Positions 1-11,466 of a stretch of 64,000 nt of DNA are shown here, in pieces (position 1 is the first letter of the stretch; each line of letters opens with the position of its first letter). The DNA comes from KBS-83 sp051025295 (GTDB taxonomy: Bacteria > Acidobacteriota > Terriglobia > Terriglobales > Acidobacteriaceae): NCBI GenBank assembly GCA_051025295.1, contig JBMGJV010000005.1. One strand, 5' to 3'. The notes beneath the pieces were generated by a model. The model was not told where the DNA came from. It saw only the letters and a program-made list of their open reading frames with translations, and searched no databases. A program made the position numbers and the translations under genes.

Positions 1-110
1 GTGAAGACGATCGTCCACGGGACGGAGTTGTTGTTGCCCTTCAGTGCTTCAAGGGTGCGCTGCCCCTCCGGGCTGATCACCCACATGGCAAGCGAGGTGG
101 TCGCGGTCAT
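1..110 (-). CDS. fliP: Flagellar export protein FliP, N-terminal fragment
   Basis: Only the first 36 codons lie in the window; the gene continues past the left edge. FliP is a core membrane subunit of the flagellar type III export gate. The ATG at 108-110 overlaps the stop codon of the upstream fliO-like gene as ATGA, typical of translational coupling. The visible residues end in ...NNNSVPWTIVF, which resembles the stretch before the first membrane helix of FliP. The call rests on this short match and on gene order (fliN, fliO, fliP), so it is context-driven. Confidence 0.6.
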   Translation of the reverse strand, partial: MTATTSLAMWVISPEGQRTLEALKGNNNSVPWTIVF

Positions 111-535
111 GCCCGCCCCCGTGCCCGCAACCGAGCCGCTGTGCGCGGACGAGCACTGTTGCGGCCCGCAGATTGCACCGGCCGACGAAGCGGCGTGATG
201 CTGGGCGTTCCGTCCGCCCCAACGCCCACCACCATGCGGCTGCCGGCGACATCGACCAGCAGCAATGAACTCTTCTGTCCGAGAGACACACGGTCGAGCA
301 CCGCAACGCGAGCGCCCTTGGTCGCGCGCCTACCGGCGAACAGCCGACCGAGCAGTCCTCTTGCGAGCACGCTCTGTTTAGGCTGCCGCATGGACTCGAG
401 CACATTGGCCCAAAACGGCGGCATGGACGGCTTCGGAGCCGCACTCGTCTGTGACGAGCGCGCATTCCACGGCAGGGTCGCGTCAATGTGCACGGTCGCG
501 ACCGGACGGGCAAACCAGGCGTGCAGGGCGGTCAT
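107..535 (-). CDS. fliO: FliO-like flagellar biosynthesis protein
   Basis: A 142-residue protein. FliO helps assemble the FliP ring of the flagellar export gate. The C-terminal half (VAVLDRVSLGQKSSLLLVDV, then MVVGVG) matches the small FliO domain. Start: the ATG at 533-535 overlaps the fliN stop as ATGA and has GGAGGAAAGC just upstream; an in-frame ATG five codons earlier (550) is less likely. Its own stop overlaps the fliP ATG in the same way, so fliN-fliO-fliP look cotranscribed and coupled. Oddity: FliO is normally anchored by an N-terminal membrane helix, and I see no convincing one here. The N-terminus is instead Pro/Ser/Arg-rich. Confidence 0.65.
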   Translation of the reverse strand: MTALHAWFARPVATVHIDATLPWNARSSQTSAAPKPSMPPFWANVLESMRQPKQSVLARGLLGRLFAGRRATKGARVAVLDRVSLGQKSSLLLVDVAGSRMVVGVGADGTPSITPLRRPVQSAGRNSARPRTAARLRARGRA

Positions 536-999
536 GCTTTCCTCCGCCACTTGTGCCGCCAGGCCAGGCGCTTTACGCGCGCAGTGAGCTGCTGCTCGAC
601 GGACTCAAGCTCGACCAGCAGCAGCCGCTCACCAGCGGCGGTCAGCACCAGGTCGCGCACCGAGAGGTGCTCGGTCATCAGCAGCGCGCCCGTGTCCAGG
701 TCCTGCAGGTCGCGCAGGGTGAAGCGGACCAGCGGCACGCGGAGTTCCACGCGGAAGGGGATCTGCTTCAAGTGATCGGGCAGCACGACCGTGCGCTCGG
801 CCAGCGTCCGCTCCTCGAACTCGCCTTCTTCGATATCCGTTGAGTTCGCCGGGACAGGCGCGAGCTCGGTGCACTCCGGCTCGACCGGCGGTGCCATCTC
901 TTTCAGCGGGGGCTCGAGCAGCGGAGGCTGCACCTGCGGAGCGGCGCCGAGGGCACTCGCTGGCTCCGGTGCTTCCATGGCTTGTGGATGTGTGTCCAT
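532..999 (-). CDS. fliN: FliN-like flagellar motor switch protein (SpoA domain)
   Basis: FliN sits in the flagellar C-ring and helps in torque switching and export. The last 70 or so residues form a SpoA/surface-presentation domain: IPFRVELRVPLVRFTLRDL, then LLMTEHLSVRDLVLTAAGE and LLLVELESVEQQLTARV. Before it lies a long Pro/Glu/Ala-rich, probably disordered N-terminal extension. The ATG at 999 is chosen because translation further upstream gives Cys/Arg-rich sequence unlike a protein; a GTG at 1134 is possible. No good ribosome site is visible at 999. It is the first gene of the flagellar run in this window, with no fliM before it. Its stop overlaps the fliO start. Confidence 0.65.
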   Translation of the reverse strand: MDTHPQAMEAPEPASALGAAPQVQPPLLEPPLKEMAPPVEPECTELAPVPANSTDIEEGEFEERTLAERTVVLPDHLKQIPFRVELRVPLVRFTLRDLQDLDTGALLMTEHLSVRDLVLTAAGERLLLVELESVEQQLTARVKRLAWRHKWRRKA

Positions 1000-1348
1000 G
1001 CCCGGGACAGGTGCACGCCGGCAGCCACGTTGTGGCGCCGTCTCCTTAGAAGGCTGTGAGAGTGCAGCCAAGTGCAGCAGGGGTGCACAAACACTGGCTC
1101 TGCCGGCCCTCAACCCGGGCGAGGAGAGCCACACAATCTCAAACCATCGCCGGATGGGCCAGCGGTGTGGAATCGATTCTTAGAGGACCGCAAGAAACCC
1201 GGCGACCGCTAACTATCGGGTCAGCAGACTGGGGAATGCGCGATCCCGGCGACCACCCCTGGCGACCATACGTGGCGACCTTGTGTCACAGCTCCCGTCA
1301 CACATTAGATCGGCAGGAGTGCCCAAGGACTTGAGCCAGCAGATCGCG
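1000..1348. other. Intergenic region between dnaE and the flagellar operon
   Basis: About 350 bases with no convincing gene. It should hold the promoter of the minus-strand flagellar operon, but I could not pick a clear sigma-70, sigma-54 or sigma-28 site by eye. It contains a short direct repeat, listed separately. Confidence 0.5.
1248..1286. repeat. Three 13-bp direct repeats starting GGCGACC
   Basis: Copies begin at 1248, 1261 and 1274, giving exactly 13 bp spacing (GGCGACCACCCCT, GGCGACCATACGT, GGCGACCTTGTGT). A further GGCGACC lies at 1201-1207. The 7-bp core is invariant and the rest varies. The array lies upstream of fliN and downstream of dnaE. It could be an array of regulator sites; no regulator is known for it. 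Confidence 0.55.
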
Positions 1349-4903
<3,555 letters not shown>

Positions 4904-4915
4904 AGCCCTGCTTCA

Positions 4916-4944
4916 ATTCTAGGCGGGTGCATGCCCATTGACAG
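4916..4944 (-). promoter_or_regulatory. Predicted sigma-70 promoter of dnaE
   Basis: On the minus strand: -35 CTGTCA (4939-4944), a 17-base spacer, and -10 TAGAAT (4916-4921), which differs from TATAAT at one position. Transcription would start a few bases before the dnaE ATG at 4903, giving a very short leader. Confidence 0.55.
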
Positions 4945-5124
4945 CGCGGGAGCCTGTGCGCGACCGGACGATTGTGAGGAAATCAGGGGCAAAACATGCG
5001 CTCAATCGCGGGCCGCCATCGGGCTCGCTTTCAGGGTGGATCCGCAGCGCGCCCACCTGTAGCAAGCCTTGTCTCTGCAACGTTAGGCCTCGGATGGTGT
5101 AAACCGCCTGGCAGCAAGCAGAAG

Positions 5125-5685
5125 CTAAAAGCGTTGGCAGAACTCCGTGCTGAAGTACCTGGTAAGGAACCGGTGTTGTGGCTCCTTCGACCATAAGGAC
5201 GCCTCCAGCGACACCGTACCCGAGCCGTAGACCTCTGCTCGCGCACCCTGTCCGGTATCTCCGGGCCACACGACGGTGGCATCCAGCGTGTGCGTGCCCC
5301 TCTCGATCGGAATCAGTACTTCATCCTTCCCGCTTCCATTCAGAACCAGGAAGTCTTCCCCAGCTCTGGACAAGCAGGAGTCTGTACTCCTGAACTGGTT
5401 GAGGCGAACCGATACGAACCCCTCATCGTATGACTGCAGCGTGTATTGCAGTCGGACGCGAAGCGTCACCGGCGCGCCTCGTTGGAATCTCTGTGTTGGC
5501 AACGTGACTGTAAGGTTCGAGATTGAATCGCTGAGAAGCGGAGCCTTTCCGCGCTGATTGCGGGGCGGTTGTTTGCGGCAGCCCGCGCCGCTAAGGACGG
5601 TGAATCCCATGCCGACGAAGCAAAACAAAGCAAGACGCAGGGGTGAAGAGACGGGGCGAGAGGCGAACTTGCGTAGTTTGAGCAT
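5125..5685 (-). CDS. Hypothetical exported protein, probable lipoprotein
   Basis: A 186-residue protein of no family I recognise. The N-terminus is a signal peptide: basic MLKLRKFASR, then a hydrophobic core ending LSGAGC. The cysteine suggests lipidation, but the -3 residue is Gly rather than the usual Leu, so the lipobox is atypical. The mature part is beta-rich and could be one Ig-like domain (LTVTLPTQRF..., TLDATVVW). Start: the ATG at 5685 gives a clean signal peptide and has AAAAGACG upstream; an in-frame ATG at 5715 would add ten unlikely residues. It stands alone between dnaE and the sugar kinase. Confidence 0.6.
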   Translation of the reverse strand: MLKLRKFASRPVSSPLRLALFCFVGMGFTVLSGAGCRKQPPRNQRGKAPLLSDSISNLTVTLPTQRFQRGAPVTLRVRLQYTLQSYDEGFVSVRLNQFRSTDSCLSRAGEDFLVLNGSGKDEVLIPIERGTHTLDATVVWPGDTGQGARAEVYGSGTVSLEASLWSKEPQHRFLTRYFSTEFCQRF

Positions 5686-5873
5686 CGCGTCTTTTGCGAT
5701 TCGCCCGCGTGCCATGCTGGGTCAGTTCTGCCCATCGACTCCCCACGCTTTTGTGCACTTGTCGGACGCAGCCTCGCGAGAGCCTCTGGTTCAGGATACT
5801 CACCCAGGAGCATACAGGTCAGCACCTCGACGCACGCCATTCGGCGAACCGACAGAGGGCGCCCGCGCCCGCT

Positions 5874-5879
5874 TACAAT
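5874..5879 (+). promoter_or_regulatory. -10 box TACAAT, leaderless start for the PfkB gene
   Basis: TACAAT ends 7 bases before the ATG at 5887, so transcription should begin at or next to the start codon. The best -35 candidate (CCGACA at 5849, 19-base spacer) is weak. No ribosome site is present, as expected for a leaderless mRNA. Confidence 0.45.
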
Positions 5880-5886
5880 CATCCCC

Positions 5887-6855
5887 ATGACGCTGTCGCC
5901 CTCGGTCGACCTCGTCGGCGTGGGGCTGAACGCGACCGACACTCTCATCCACGTGCGTGAGTTTCCGCAGCGTGGCGCAAAACTCGAATACGAACACGAG
6001 ACCGTGCTGCTTGGCGGCCAGGTGGCCACTACGGTCGTCGCCTGCCAGACCTGGGGCCTCTCCACGCGCTACATCGGCAAGCTGGGCGACGATCACGCGG
6101 CCACGCTGCATGCCGAAGCCTTTGCGCAGCTCGGCGTCGAGTCGCACCTGGTGCGCGTGCCCGATGCGGCAAGCGCCCGCTCGCTTATCCTGGTCGACCC
6201 GCAAGGTGAGCGAACCGTGCTCTGCCGGCGCGAGGAGCGGCTGACGCTCGACCCCACTGAGCTGCGCCGCGAGTGGATCGAGAACGCGCGTGCGCTGCAC
6301 GTCGATGGACATGACACCGCGGCTGCGACACAATCTGCACGCTGGGCGCGTGCGGCCGGCGTCCCGGTGATCGCCGACCTCGACGAGACCTATCCGGAGG
6401 TCGACGCGCTGGTCGAGAACGTCGACTACCTGATCGTCAGCCGCGACTTCCCCGCCCGGCTCACCGGCGAGTCCTCGCTCCCCGATGCGCTCCGCGCCCT
6501 GGGCCGCCGCTACGGCTGCCGCCTGACTGCGGCCACGCTTGGTGCGGACGGCGTGCTCGCGTGGGACGGCGAGCGCTTTCACCATGCGGCCGCCTACTGC
6601 GTTCCTGCCGTCGACACGACGGGCGCGGGTGACATCTTCCACGCCGGATTCATCTATGGCCTGCTCGCAGGTTGGCCGCTCGCCCGCCAGCTCGACTTCG
6701 CGTGCGCTGCTGCGGCGCTCAACTGCACGGCCGAGGGTGCCCGCGGCGGCATCGGGCCGCTTGCCGGAGTGGAGTGCGTGATCGCCGAGACACGGCGCTA
6801 TGCCGCGGCGTCGGACGTGCTCGCCAGCCTCGACCGAGTCGCGCCTTCAAGGTAA
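5887..6855 (+). CDS. PfkB-family carbohydrate kinase
   Basis: An ATP-dependent kinase of the ribokinase fold, 322 residues. The N-terminal part has the Gly-rich substrate region (VLLGGQVATTVVACQTWGL). The C-terminal part has the family signature DTTGAGDIFHAGFIYGLL, whose Asp is the catalytic base and whose GAGD forms the anion hole. The substrate cannot be read from the sequence; ribose, fructose, adenosine and 2-keto-3-deoxygluconate are all possible. It stands alone, converging on cca with a shared terminator. A TACAAT box seven bases before the ATG predicts a leaderless message. Confidence 0.88.
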   Translation: MTLSPSVDLVGVGLNATDTLIHVREFPQRGAKLEYEHETVLLGGQVATTVVACQTWGLSTRYIGKLGDDHAATLHAEAFAQLGVESHLVRVPDAASARSLILVDPQGERTVLCRREERLTLDPTELRREWIENARALHVDGHDTAAATQSARWARAAGVPVIADLDETYPEVDALVENVDYLIVSRDFPARLTGESSLPDALRALGRRYGCRLTAATLGADGVLAWDGERFHHAAAYCVPAVDTTGAGDIFHAGFIYGLLAGWPLARQLDFACAAAALNCTAEGARGGIGPLAGVECVIAETRRYAAASDVLASLDRVAPSR

Positions 6856-6870
6856 GGCCCTGCATACAAG

Positions 6871-6897
6871 AAGAGGCGAGCCATCGGCTCGCCTCTT
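6871..6897. terminator. Bidirectional hairpin terminator between pfkB-type gene and cca
   Basis: A perfect 12-bp stem (AAGAGGCGAGCC pairing with GGCTCGCCTCTT) with a 3-base ATC loop, between two convergent genes. A/T ends on both sides suit termination in both directions. Confidence 0.75.
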
Positions 6898-6919
6898 CCG
6901 CTTGCAAAATCGACTTCGT

Positions 6920-8773
6920 CTACCGGCGCTTCGCTGGAGCCTTCTTGGCCGGCTTCTTCGCAGCCGGCTTCTTTGCCGGAGCCACCTTCTTGGCCGGTGG
7001 CTTCGCAGCCTTCTTCACCGGCTTCGGAGCGGGCTTCGCTGCTTTCTTCGCGGGCGCTGCCTTCTTCGGCGCAGGCTTGGCAAGCTTCGCTGGAGCGGCC
7101 TTGACTGCCTTCTTCGCGGGCGCGGCAGGCTTCTTCGCCGGCACTGGCTTGGCATTGACCTTGCTGGCTGGCTTGGCAGGGGCAGCTTTCGCAGCAAGCA
7201 CCACCTTCGCCGGAGCAGCTTTGGTTGGTGCCACAGCGGCCTTCACTGCGGCAGAAACGGCCTTGGCCGGAGCGGGAGCAGCCTTGGCAGGCGCTGCCGC
7301 CGGCTTCAGCTCGGGCTTCGCGGCAGGTTTCCCCTTCGCTGGCGCAGTGGGCGGAACGGGAGCCGTCGCAGCAGCCGGCGCAGCCTCCGGGCTTTTGGCC
7401 GCCTTGGCTGCTTCGTCCTTCTTCTTGGGTGAGTCTTCCTTCTTCGAAGACTTCTTCTTCGCCGCGCGCGGCTTGCGCAGGTTGACCGGAGGCGGTGGCG
7501 CGGGCGGCGAGTACGGCTCGAGGAACGCGCGCAGCGCGGCCTCGTCGTTCAACTTGTTATCGATGGTCTGAAAGAACAGCTCTTCGAGCAGCTCGGGATA
7601 GCGCTCGAGCTCCGGCGTGATGCGCATCTCGAGCATCAGGGCGGTCGGAACCTTCTGCCGCGCCTCCGGCCACACTTCGAACAGGTTCTTGTACTTGCTC
7701 TGGATCGCGGCATTGCGACCGGTCAGCCCCAGCCACAGCACCGGCTCGGCGGCGGAGCGCGTCAGCAGCTTCCACGAAGCCGACGGTGCGCTCGCATCCT
7801 TATGGGTCAGCCGGGCAGCAAACGCCTCGGCCTCCTTGCCCAGACGCTCCCACTCCTTCACAAAGCCGGGCCGCACAAACAGCTTCTTCAACGCGGCAAC
7901 GTCCTTCGGCTCCATGCGCGCGGTCAACAGCTCCATCGCGGCGGCGGAGCTATCCGGGTAAATCCCTTCCATCTGGAGGCGGGTCTGCAGCTCATGAAGC
8001 TGCGCCATGCCCTGCGCGTCCGCGGTGTTGGCGCTCCAGGCTGGGAACAGCTCTGCCAGCCAGCCCTGCTCTTCGAGCGTCCGGAGCATGTCGAGCGGTG
8101 ATTCCTCATGCCCGATCTCTTCCAGCTCATAGCCGCGCTGAAACGCGCTGATCAGCTTGAAGACGCCCTCTTCGCGCGCATTGTCGAAGCGCTGCTTGGT
8201 GCGCTCATCCATCTGCCAGCCCAGGCGGGCGCTCAGTCGAGCGGCACGGAAGAGTCGGATGGGATCTTCGAGAAATCCGTAGTTGCTGACCAGCCGCAGG
8301 CTCCGCATCTCGATGTCGGCGACGCCGTTGGTCGGGTCCATCAGCAGACCGAACGAGCCCTCGTTCAGCGAAATTGCCATCGCATTGACGGTGAAATCGC
8401 GCCGACGCAGGTCTTCAAGGATGCTGGTCCACTCATAGACCGGGTGGGCAGGCTTGGGAAACGTCTCCTTGCGAGCCGACGCGATCTCCAGCCGGACACC
8501 GCCCGCATGGCGCAGAAATATGGTCTGCGAGGCGGGGTGCGAGCCCCACAGCAGGAATCCGGCGGCTTCGAGTGGTTTCTGGAGGTCGAGGGCATTTCCC
8601 TGAACCGTCACATCCAGATCGCGGACGGGGTGGCCGCTGGTCAGGTCACGCACCGCGCCGCCGGTCAGGAAGCTGGTCATCCCCTCACTACGGGCAGTAT
8701 CGCGAACCGCAGTCAGCGCATTGCGCTGCGCCGGAGACAGGCGGCGCTCCAGCAGGTAAACGTAGTCGGGCAT
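6920..8773 (-). CDS. cca: CCA tRNA nucleotidyltransferase with histone-H1-like tail
   Basis: This enzyme adds or repairs the 3' CCA end of tRNA, or is a close poly(A) polymerase relative. The nucleotidyltransferase head shows LTGGAVRDL (G-G-x-V-R-D), the metal-binding DLDVTV and RRDFTVNAMA. RNA-binding helices follow (DPIRLFRAARLSARLGW). The first 425 or so residues are a complete enzyme. From about 430 to 617 there is a Lys/Ala/Pro-rich tail of PAKK/KKAA/KPAAK units, like bacterial histone-H1-like proteins. The total of 617 residues is far above the usual 400-450. The reading frame stays open and ends normally, so the tail is a real fusion, probably binding DNA or RNA. It ends at the shared terminator. 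Confidence 0.9.
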   Translation of the reverse strand: MPDYVYLLERRLSPAQRNALTAVRDTARSEGMTSFLTGGAVRDLTSGHPVRDLDVTVQGNALDLQKPLEAAGFLLWGSHPASQTIFLRHAGGVRLEIASARKETFPKPAHPVYEWTSILEDLRRRDFTVNAMAISLNEGSFGLLMDPTNGVADIEMRSLRLVSNYGFLEDPIRLFRAARLSARLGWQMDERTKQRFDNAREEGVFKLISAFQRGYELEEIGHEESPLDMLRTLEEQGWLAELFPAWSANTADAQGMAQLHELQTRLQMEGIYPDSSAAAMELLTARMEPKDVAALKKLFVRPGFVKEWERLGKEAEAFAARLTHKDASAPSASWKLLTRSAAEPVLWLGLTGRNAAIQSKYKNLFEVWPEARQKVPTALMLEMRITPELERYPELLEELFFQTIDNKLNDEAALRAFLEPYSPPAPPPPVNLRKPRAAKKKSSKKEDSPKKKDEAAKAAKSPEAAPAAATAPVPPTAPAKGKPAAKPELKPAAAPAKAAPAPAKAVSAAVKAAVAPTKAAPAKVVLAAKAAPAKPASKVNAKPVPAKKPAAPAKKAVKAAPAKLAKPAPKKAAPAKKAAKPAPKPVKKAAKPPAKKVAPAKKPAAKKPAKKAPAKRR

Positions 8774-8994
8774 CGGGTTTGTCAGCCGCCCCTTGCAGCC
8801 GTCGCGTGGCTGGCTCTATCTATATCGTTCTGTGAGGGTTAGCACGATAACATGCAGAATCTCACCGCCTAACGTTAGCATAATGTGACATTCTTGGCTA
8901 CCGTTCTGCACACTTTGTGCTGCAGCCACGCATCAGATATGCGACAATCCGCAGGCCCGGGCGCTCCTCTACCCGGCAGAGCGCGGATCCACTC

Positions 8995-9519
8995 ATGGGC
9001 GGCACACAGAAAAAGGCGATCCTTCGCATGCAGGACGGCTCCTGGCTGGCCGGCTACCTGCCTGCAGGCGACTTTGTACGTGCCGGTGCCGTCGAACTGC
9101 TGGACCTCTCCGCCAGGCGACAAACCATTGTTCTTCAGTCACTTCGCTGGATCTGCTTTGTGCGCGACTTCAACTCTGGCGAGCCTGCCAACCCCGAACG
9201 CCTGCTGCGCACCACCTTTGCATCCCGTCCCCGACTGGCTGGGCTGTGGCTACGACTGACCCTGACCGACAACAGCGAACTTGAAGGCGTGGCCGCCAAC
9301 GATGCCACCCTGCTGGACCCGAATGGGTTACTGCTGACCCCGCCGGATACCCGCTCCAACACGCAGCGTCTGTTCATTCCGCGCTCCAGCGTGCGCGAGT
9401 TCACCGTGATTGCCGTCGTCGGCACCGCCACCGCGCAACGCAAGCCACCAGCCGTCGCTCCCGATCGCCGCGCCGGCCAGGGCGACCTCTTCTCCGCTGC
9501 CAATCCCAAGGCGGTCTGA
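8995..9519 (+). CDS. Conserved-looking hypothetical protein
   Basis: A 174-residue cytoplasmic protein with no signal peptide or membrane segment. I do not recognise the family. It looks like two small beta-rich repeats: AILRMQDGSWLAGYLP with IVLQSLRWICFVRDF, and LRLTLTDNSELEGVAANDATLL with LFIPRSSVREFTVIAVVG. Each ends in a hydrophobic strand, suggesting a duplicated barrel-like domain. The ATG at 8995 is chosen because the sequence becomes protein-like there; in-frame upstream codons give Arg-rich sequence. It is followed closely by lpxD and may be cotranscribed with it. Confidence 0.7.
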   Translation: MGGTQKKAILRMQDGSWLAGYLPAGDFVRAGAVELLDLSARRQTIVLQSLRWICFVRDFNSGEPANPERLLRTTFASRPRLAGLWLRLTLTDNSELEGVAANDATLLDPNGLLLTPPDTRSNTQRLFIPRSSVREFTVIAVVGTATAQRKPPAVAPDRRAGQGDLFSAANPKAV

Positions 9520-9550
9520 GCCGGCCGGCGCTTTCGACGCGGCGATTACC

Positions 9551-10600
9551 ATGCCAAGCATGAGACTTAGCGACCTGGCCGACCGCCTCGGGGCCACGCT
9601 TCACGGGGACGGCGAGCTCGAGATTCGCGGTGTCGCCGGCATCGAGGACGCCGGCCCCGGCGAGCTCACCTTTCTTTCGAACCCCCGGTATGCCCCGCTC
9701 GCTCACACCACCCGCGCCAGCGCCGTTCTGGTCGAGCCGGACTTCTCCGACATTCCAGCTGCCACGCTGCGGCTCAAGAACCCCTACCTCGCGTTTGCCC
9801 GCGCACTGGAGCTATTTCACCCCATGCCGACGTACGCGCCCGGCATTCACCCCACGGCGGTCATCGACCCCACGGCACGCATCGGACGAGACGCGCACAT
9901 CGGGGCGTATGTCGTCGTGGGCGAAGACGTCGTGCTTGGCGATGGCTCTGTGCTGCTGCCCCACGTCGTGCTCTACCGCGGGGTGCAGGCCGGCAGCGCA
10001 CTGTTTGCGCATGCGCACTCTATCGTTCGCGAGCACTGCGTGCTGGGTGACCGCGTCATCCTCGGCAATGGCGTCGTGGTCGGTGGCGATGGCTTCGGCT
10101 TCGCCAAGCGCGAAGACGGCGGCTGGCACAAGATCCCACAGTCCGGGCCAGTGCGCATCGGCAGCGATGTCGAGATCCAGGCCAATGCCTGCATCGACCG
10201 CGCCAGCGTCGGTGCGACCGTGATCGCGGATGGCGCGAAGATCGACAACCTGGTTCAGGTCGGTCACGGCTCGAGCGTGGGCGAGAACACGCTCCTGTGT
10301 TCGCAGGTCGGGCTTGCCGGATCGACCGAGATCGGCCGCAACGTGATTCTCGCTGGACAGGTTGGCGTCGCCGGACATTGCCGAATCGGTGATGGTGTCA
10401 TCGCGACGGCACAATCGGGTATCCCGAACGACGTCGCTGCAGGTAAGGTCGTCAGTGGCTATCCGGCGATCGACAATCGCCAGTGGCTGCGTGCGTCGGC
10501 TGCCTTCCTTCGCCTGCCGGATCTTGTTCGTCGCATGCGCAGTGTCCCCGGGTCCCGTGATCCGCAGAGCGATCGGGAAGATAGCAATCCGCAGAAATAA
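9551..10600 (+). CDS. lpxD: UDP-3-O-acylglucosamine N-acyltransferase
   Basis: The third enzyme of lipid A synthesis: it adds the N-linked 3-hydroxyacyl chain to UDP-3-O-acylglucosamine in the cytoplasm. The N-terminal uridine-binding domain (MRLSDLADRLGATLHGDGEL, ELTFLSNPRY) is followed by a left-handed beta-helix of hexapeptide repeats (IDPTARIGRDAHIGAYVVVG onward). The catalytic-His region is visible as NLVQVGHGSSVGENTLL. A C-terminal helix follows (QWLRASAAFLRLPDLVRRMR). The start is the ATG at 9551 or the in-frame ATG at 9560; neither has a clear ribosome site. The gene shows that the cell makes lipid A. No lpxA or fabZ is next to it. Confidence 0.93.
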   Translation: MPSMRLSDLADRLGATLHGDGELEIRGVAGIEDAGPGELTFLSNPRYAPLAHTTRASAVLVEPDFSDIPAATLRLKNPYLAFARALELFHPMPTYAPGIHPTAVIDPTARIGRDAHIGAYVVVGEDVVLGDGSVLLPHVVLYRGVQAGSALFAHAHSIVREHCVLGDRVILGNGVVVGGDGFGFAKREDGGWHKIPQSGPVRIGSDVEIQANACIDRASVGATVIADGAKIDNLVQVGHGSSVGENTLLCSQVGLAGSTEIGRNVILAGQVGVAGHCRIGDGVIATAQSGIPNDVAAGKVVSGYPAIDNRQWLRASAAFLRLPDLVRRMRSVPGSRDPQSDREDSNPQK

Positions 10601-10659
10601 AAGAGAGGAGCGAGGAAGCACGGCAGCGCTCGCGTGCATCCGCGCATCAGATTCTGTCA

Positions 10660-11466
10660 ATGTCCGACATCGAAGAGATCAGACCTGCTGGGGGTGTGGC
10701 CGAGGCTGTGCAGGAAGCTCCTGTCCGCGTACTGCTGCTGGATGATCACCCGGAGAACCTGCTCCTGCGCTCGACCATTTTGCGTAAGCACGGCTACGTC
10801 GCGGAGACGGCTGACTCCGTCGAGGCCGCGCAGCAACTGTTGGACAACATCGACATCGCTGTCCTCGACTACCACCTCGGCGCAGGCCGCTTCGGCACCG
10901 ACGTGGCCGCCGAGCTGCGCGAACGCCGGCCCGAAGTCCCGATCATCATTCTGTCGGCCACCCTCGAGCGTCGCTTCGGCGGGGTCGAGGACATGCACCT
11001 GCTCAAGGGCTACAGCTCGATCGACGATCTCGTCACCGCGCTGCGATCGTTTGAAGCCAAGCGCCGTGGCAAGCCGGTCGTCGTCGACGCGCGCGACTTC
11101 TTCTACTCGCGGATCAACATGGCGATGGGCGATGACATCGTGCTCGAGATCCTCGACGCGAACGGCAACTGGCAGTACGTGAACGAGACATGCGCACGCC
11201 TGCTGGAGCAGCCGCGCGACTGGTTCCCCGGCAAGAACATGTTTGTCGAGATGCCCGAGCTGGCCACCGACTGGCGCGACATCCTGCACACGGTCGCCGT
11301 CGATCGCGAGACCTATATCGACCGCACCTACCGCGGACTGCTGAACCTGCCGCGCAAGGGCGAGGGCTGGGTGTGGAATGTGCTCGCCTTCCCCATCAAG
11401 CTGCACAACAACCAGACCGGTGTCGTGCTGACGGCGCGCATCCTTGAACGGAAGACCACGCTCTGA
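10660..11466 (+). CDS. Response regulator with receiver and PAS domains
   Basis: A 268-residue signalling protein. Residues 22-135 form a CheY-like receiver: acidic pair DD at 28-29, and phosphoacceptor Asp70 in AVLDYHLG. The C-terminal half is PAS-like (DIVLEILDANGNWQYVNETC ... WVWNVLAFPIKLHNNQTGVV). There is no kinase, DNA-binding or cyclic-di-GMP domain, so its output is probably protein-protein contact. In the receiver, the usual Lys sits near HLLKGYSS. The stop shares one base with the start of the downstream lipoprotein gene, so the two are coupled. Confidence 0.85.
   Translation: MSDIEEIRPAGGVAEAVQEAPVRVLLLDDHPENLLLRSTILRKHGYVAETADSVEAAQQLLDNIDIAVLDYHLGAGRFGTDVAAELRERRPEVPIIILSATLERRFGGVEDMHLLKGYSSIDDLVTALRSFEAKRRGKPVVVDARDFFYSRINMAMGDDIVLEILDANGNWQYVNETCARLLEQPRDWFPGKNMFVEMPELATDWRDILHTVAVDRETYIDRTYRGLLNLPRKGEGWVWNVLAFPIKLHNNQTGVVLTARILERKTTL

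Noticed and set aside
5079..5088. Possible integron attC site, since GTTAGGC matches the attC core
   Set aside because: No partner core (RYYYAAC) was found at 60-140 bp in either direction, there is no palindromic attC body, and no integrase gene or cassette array is in the window.
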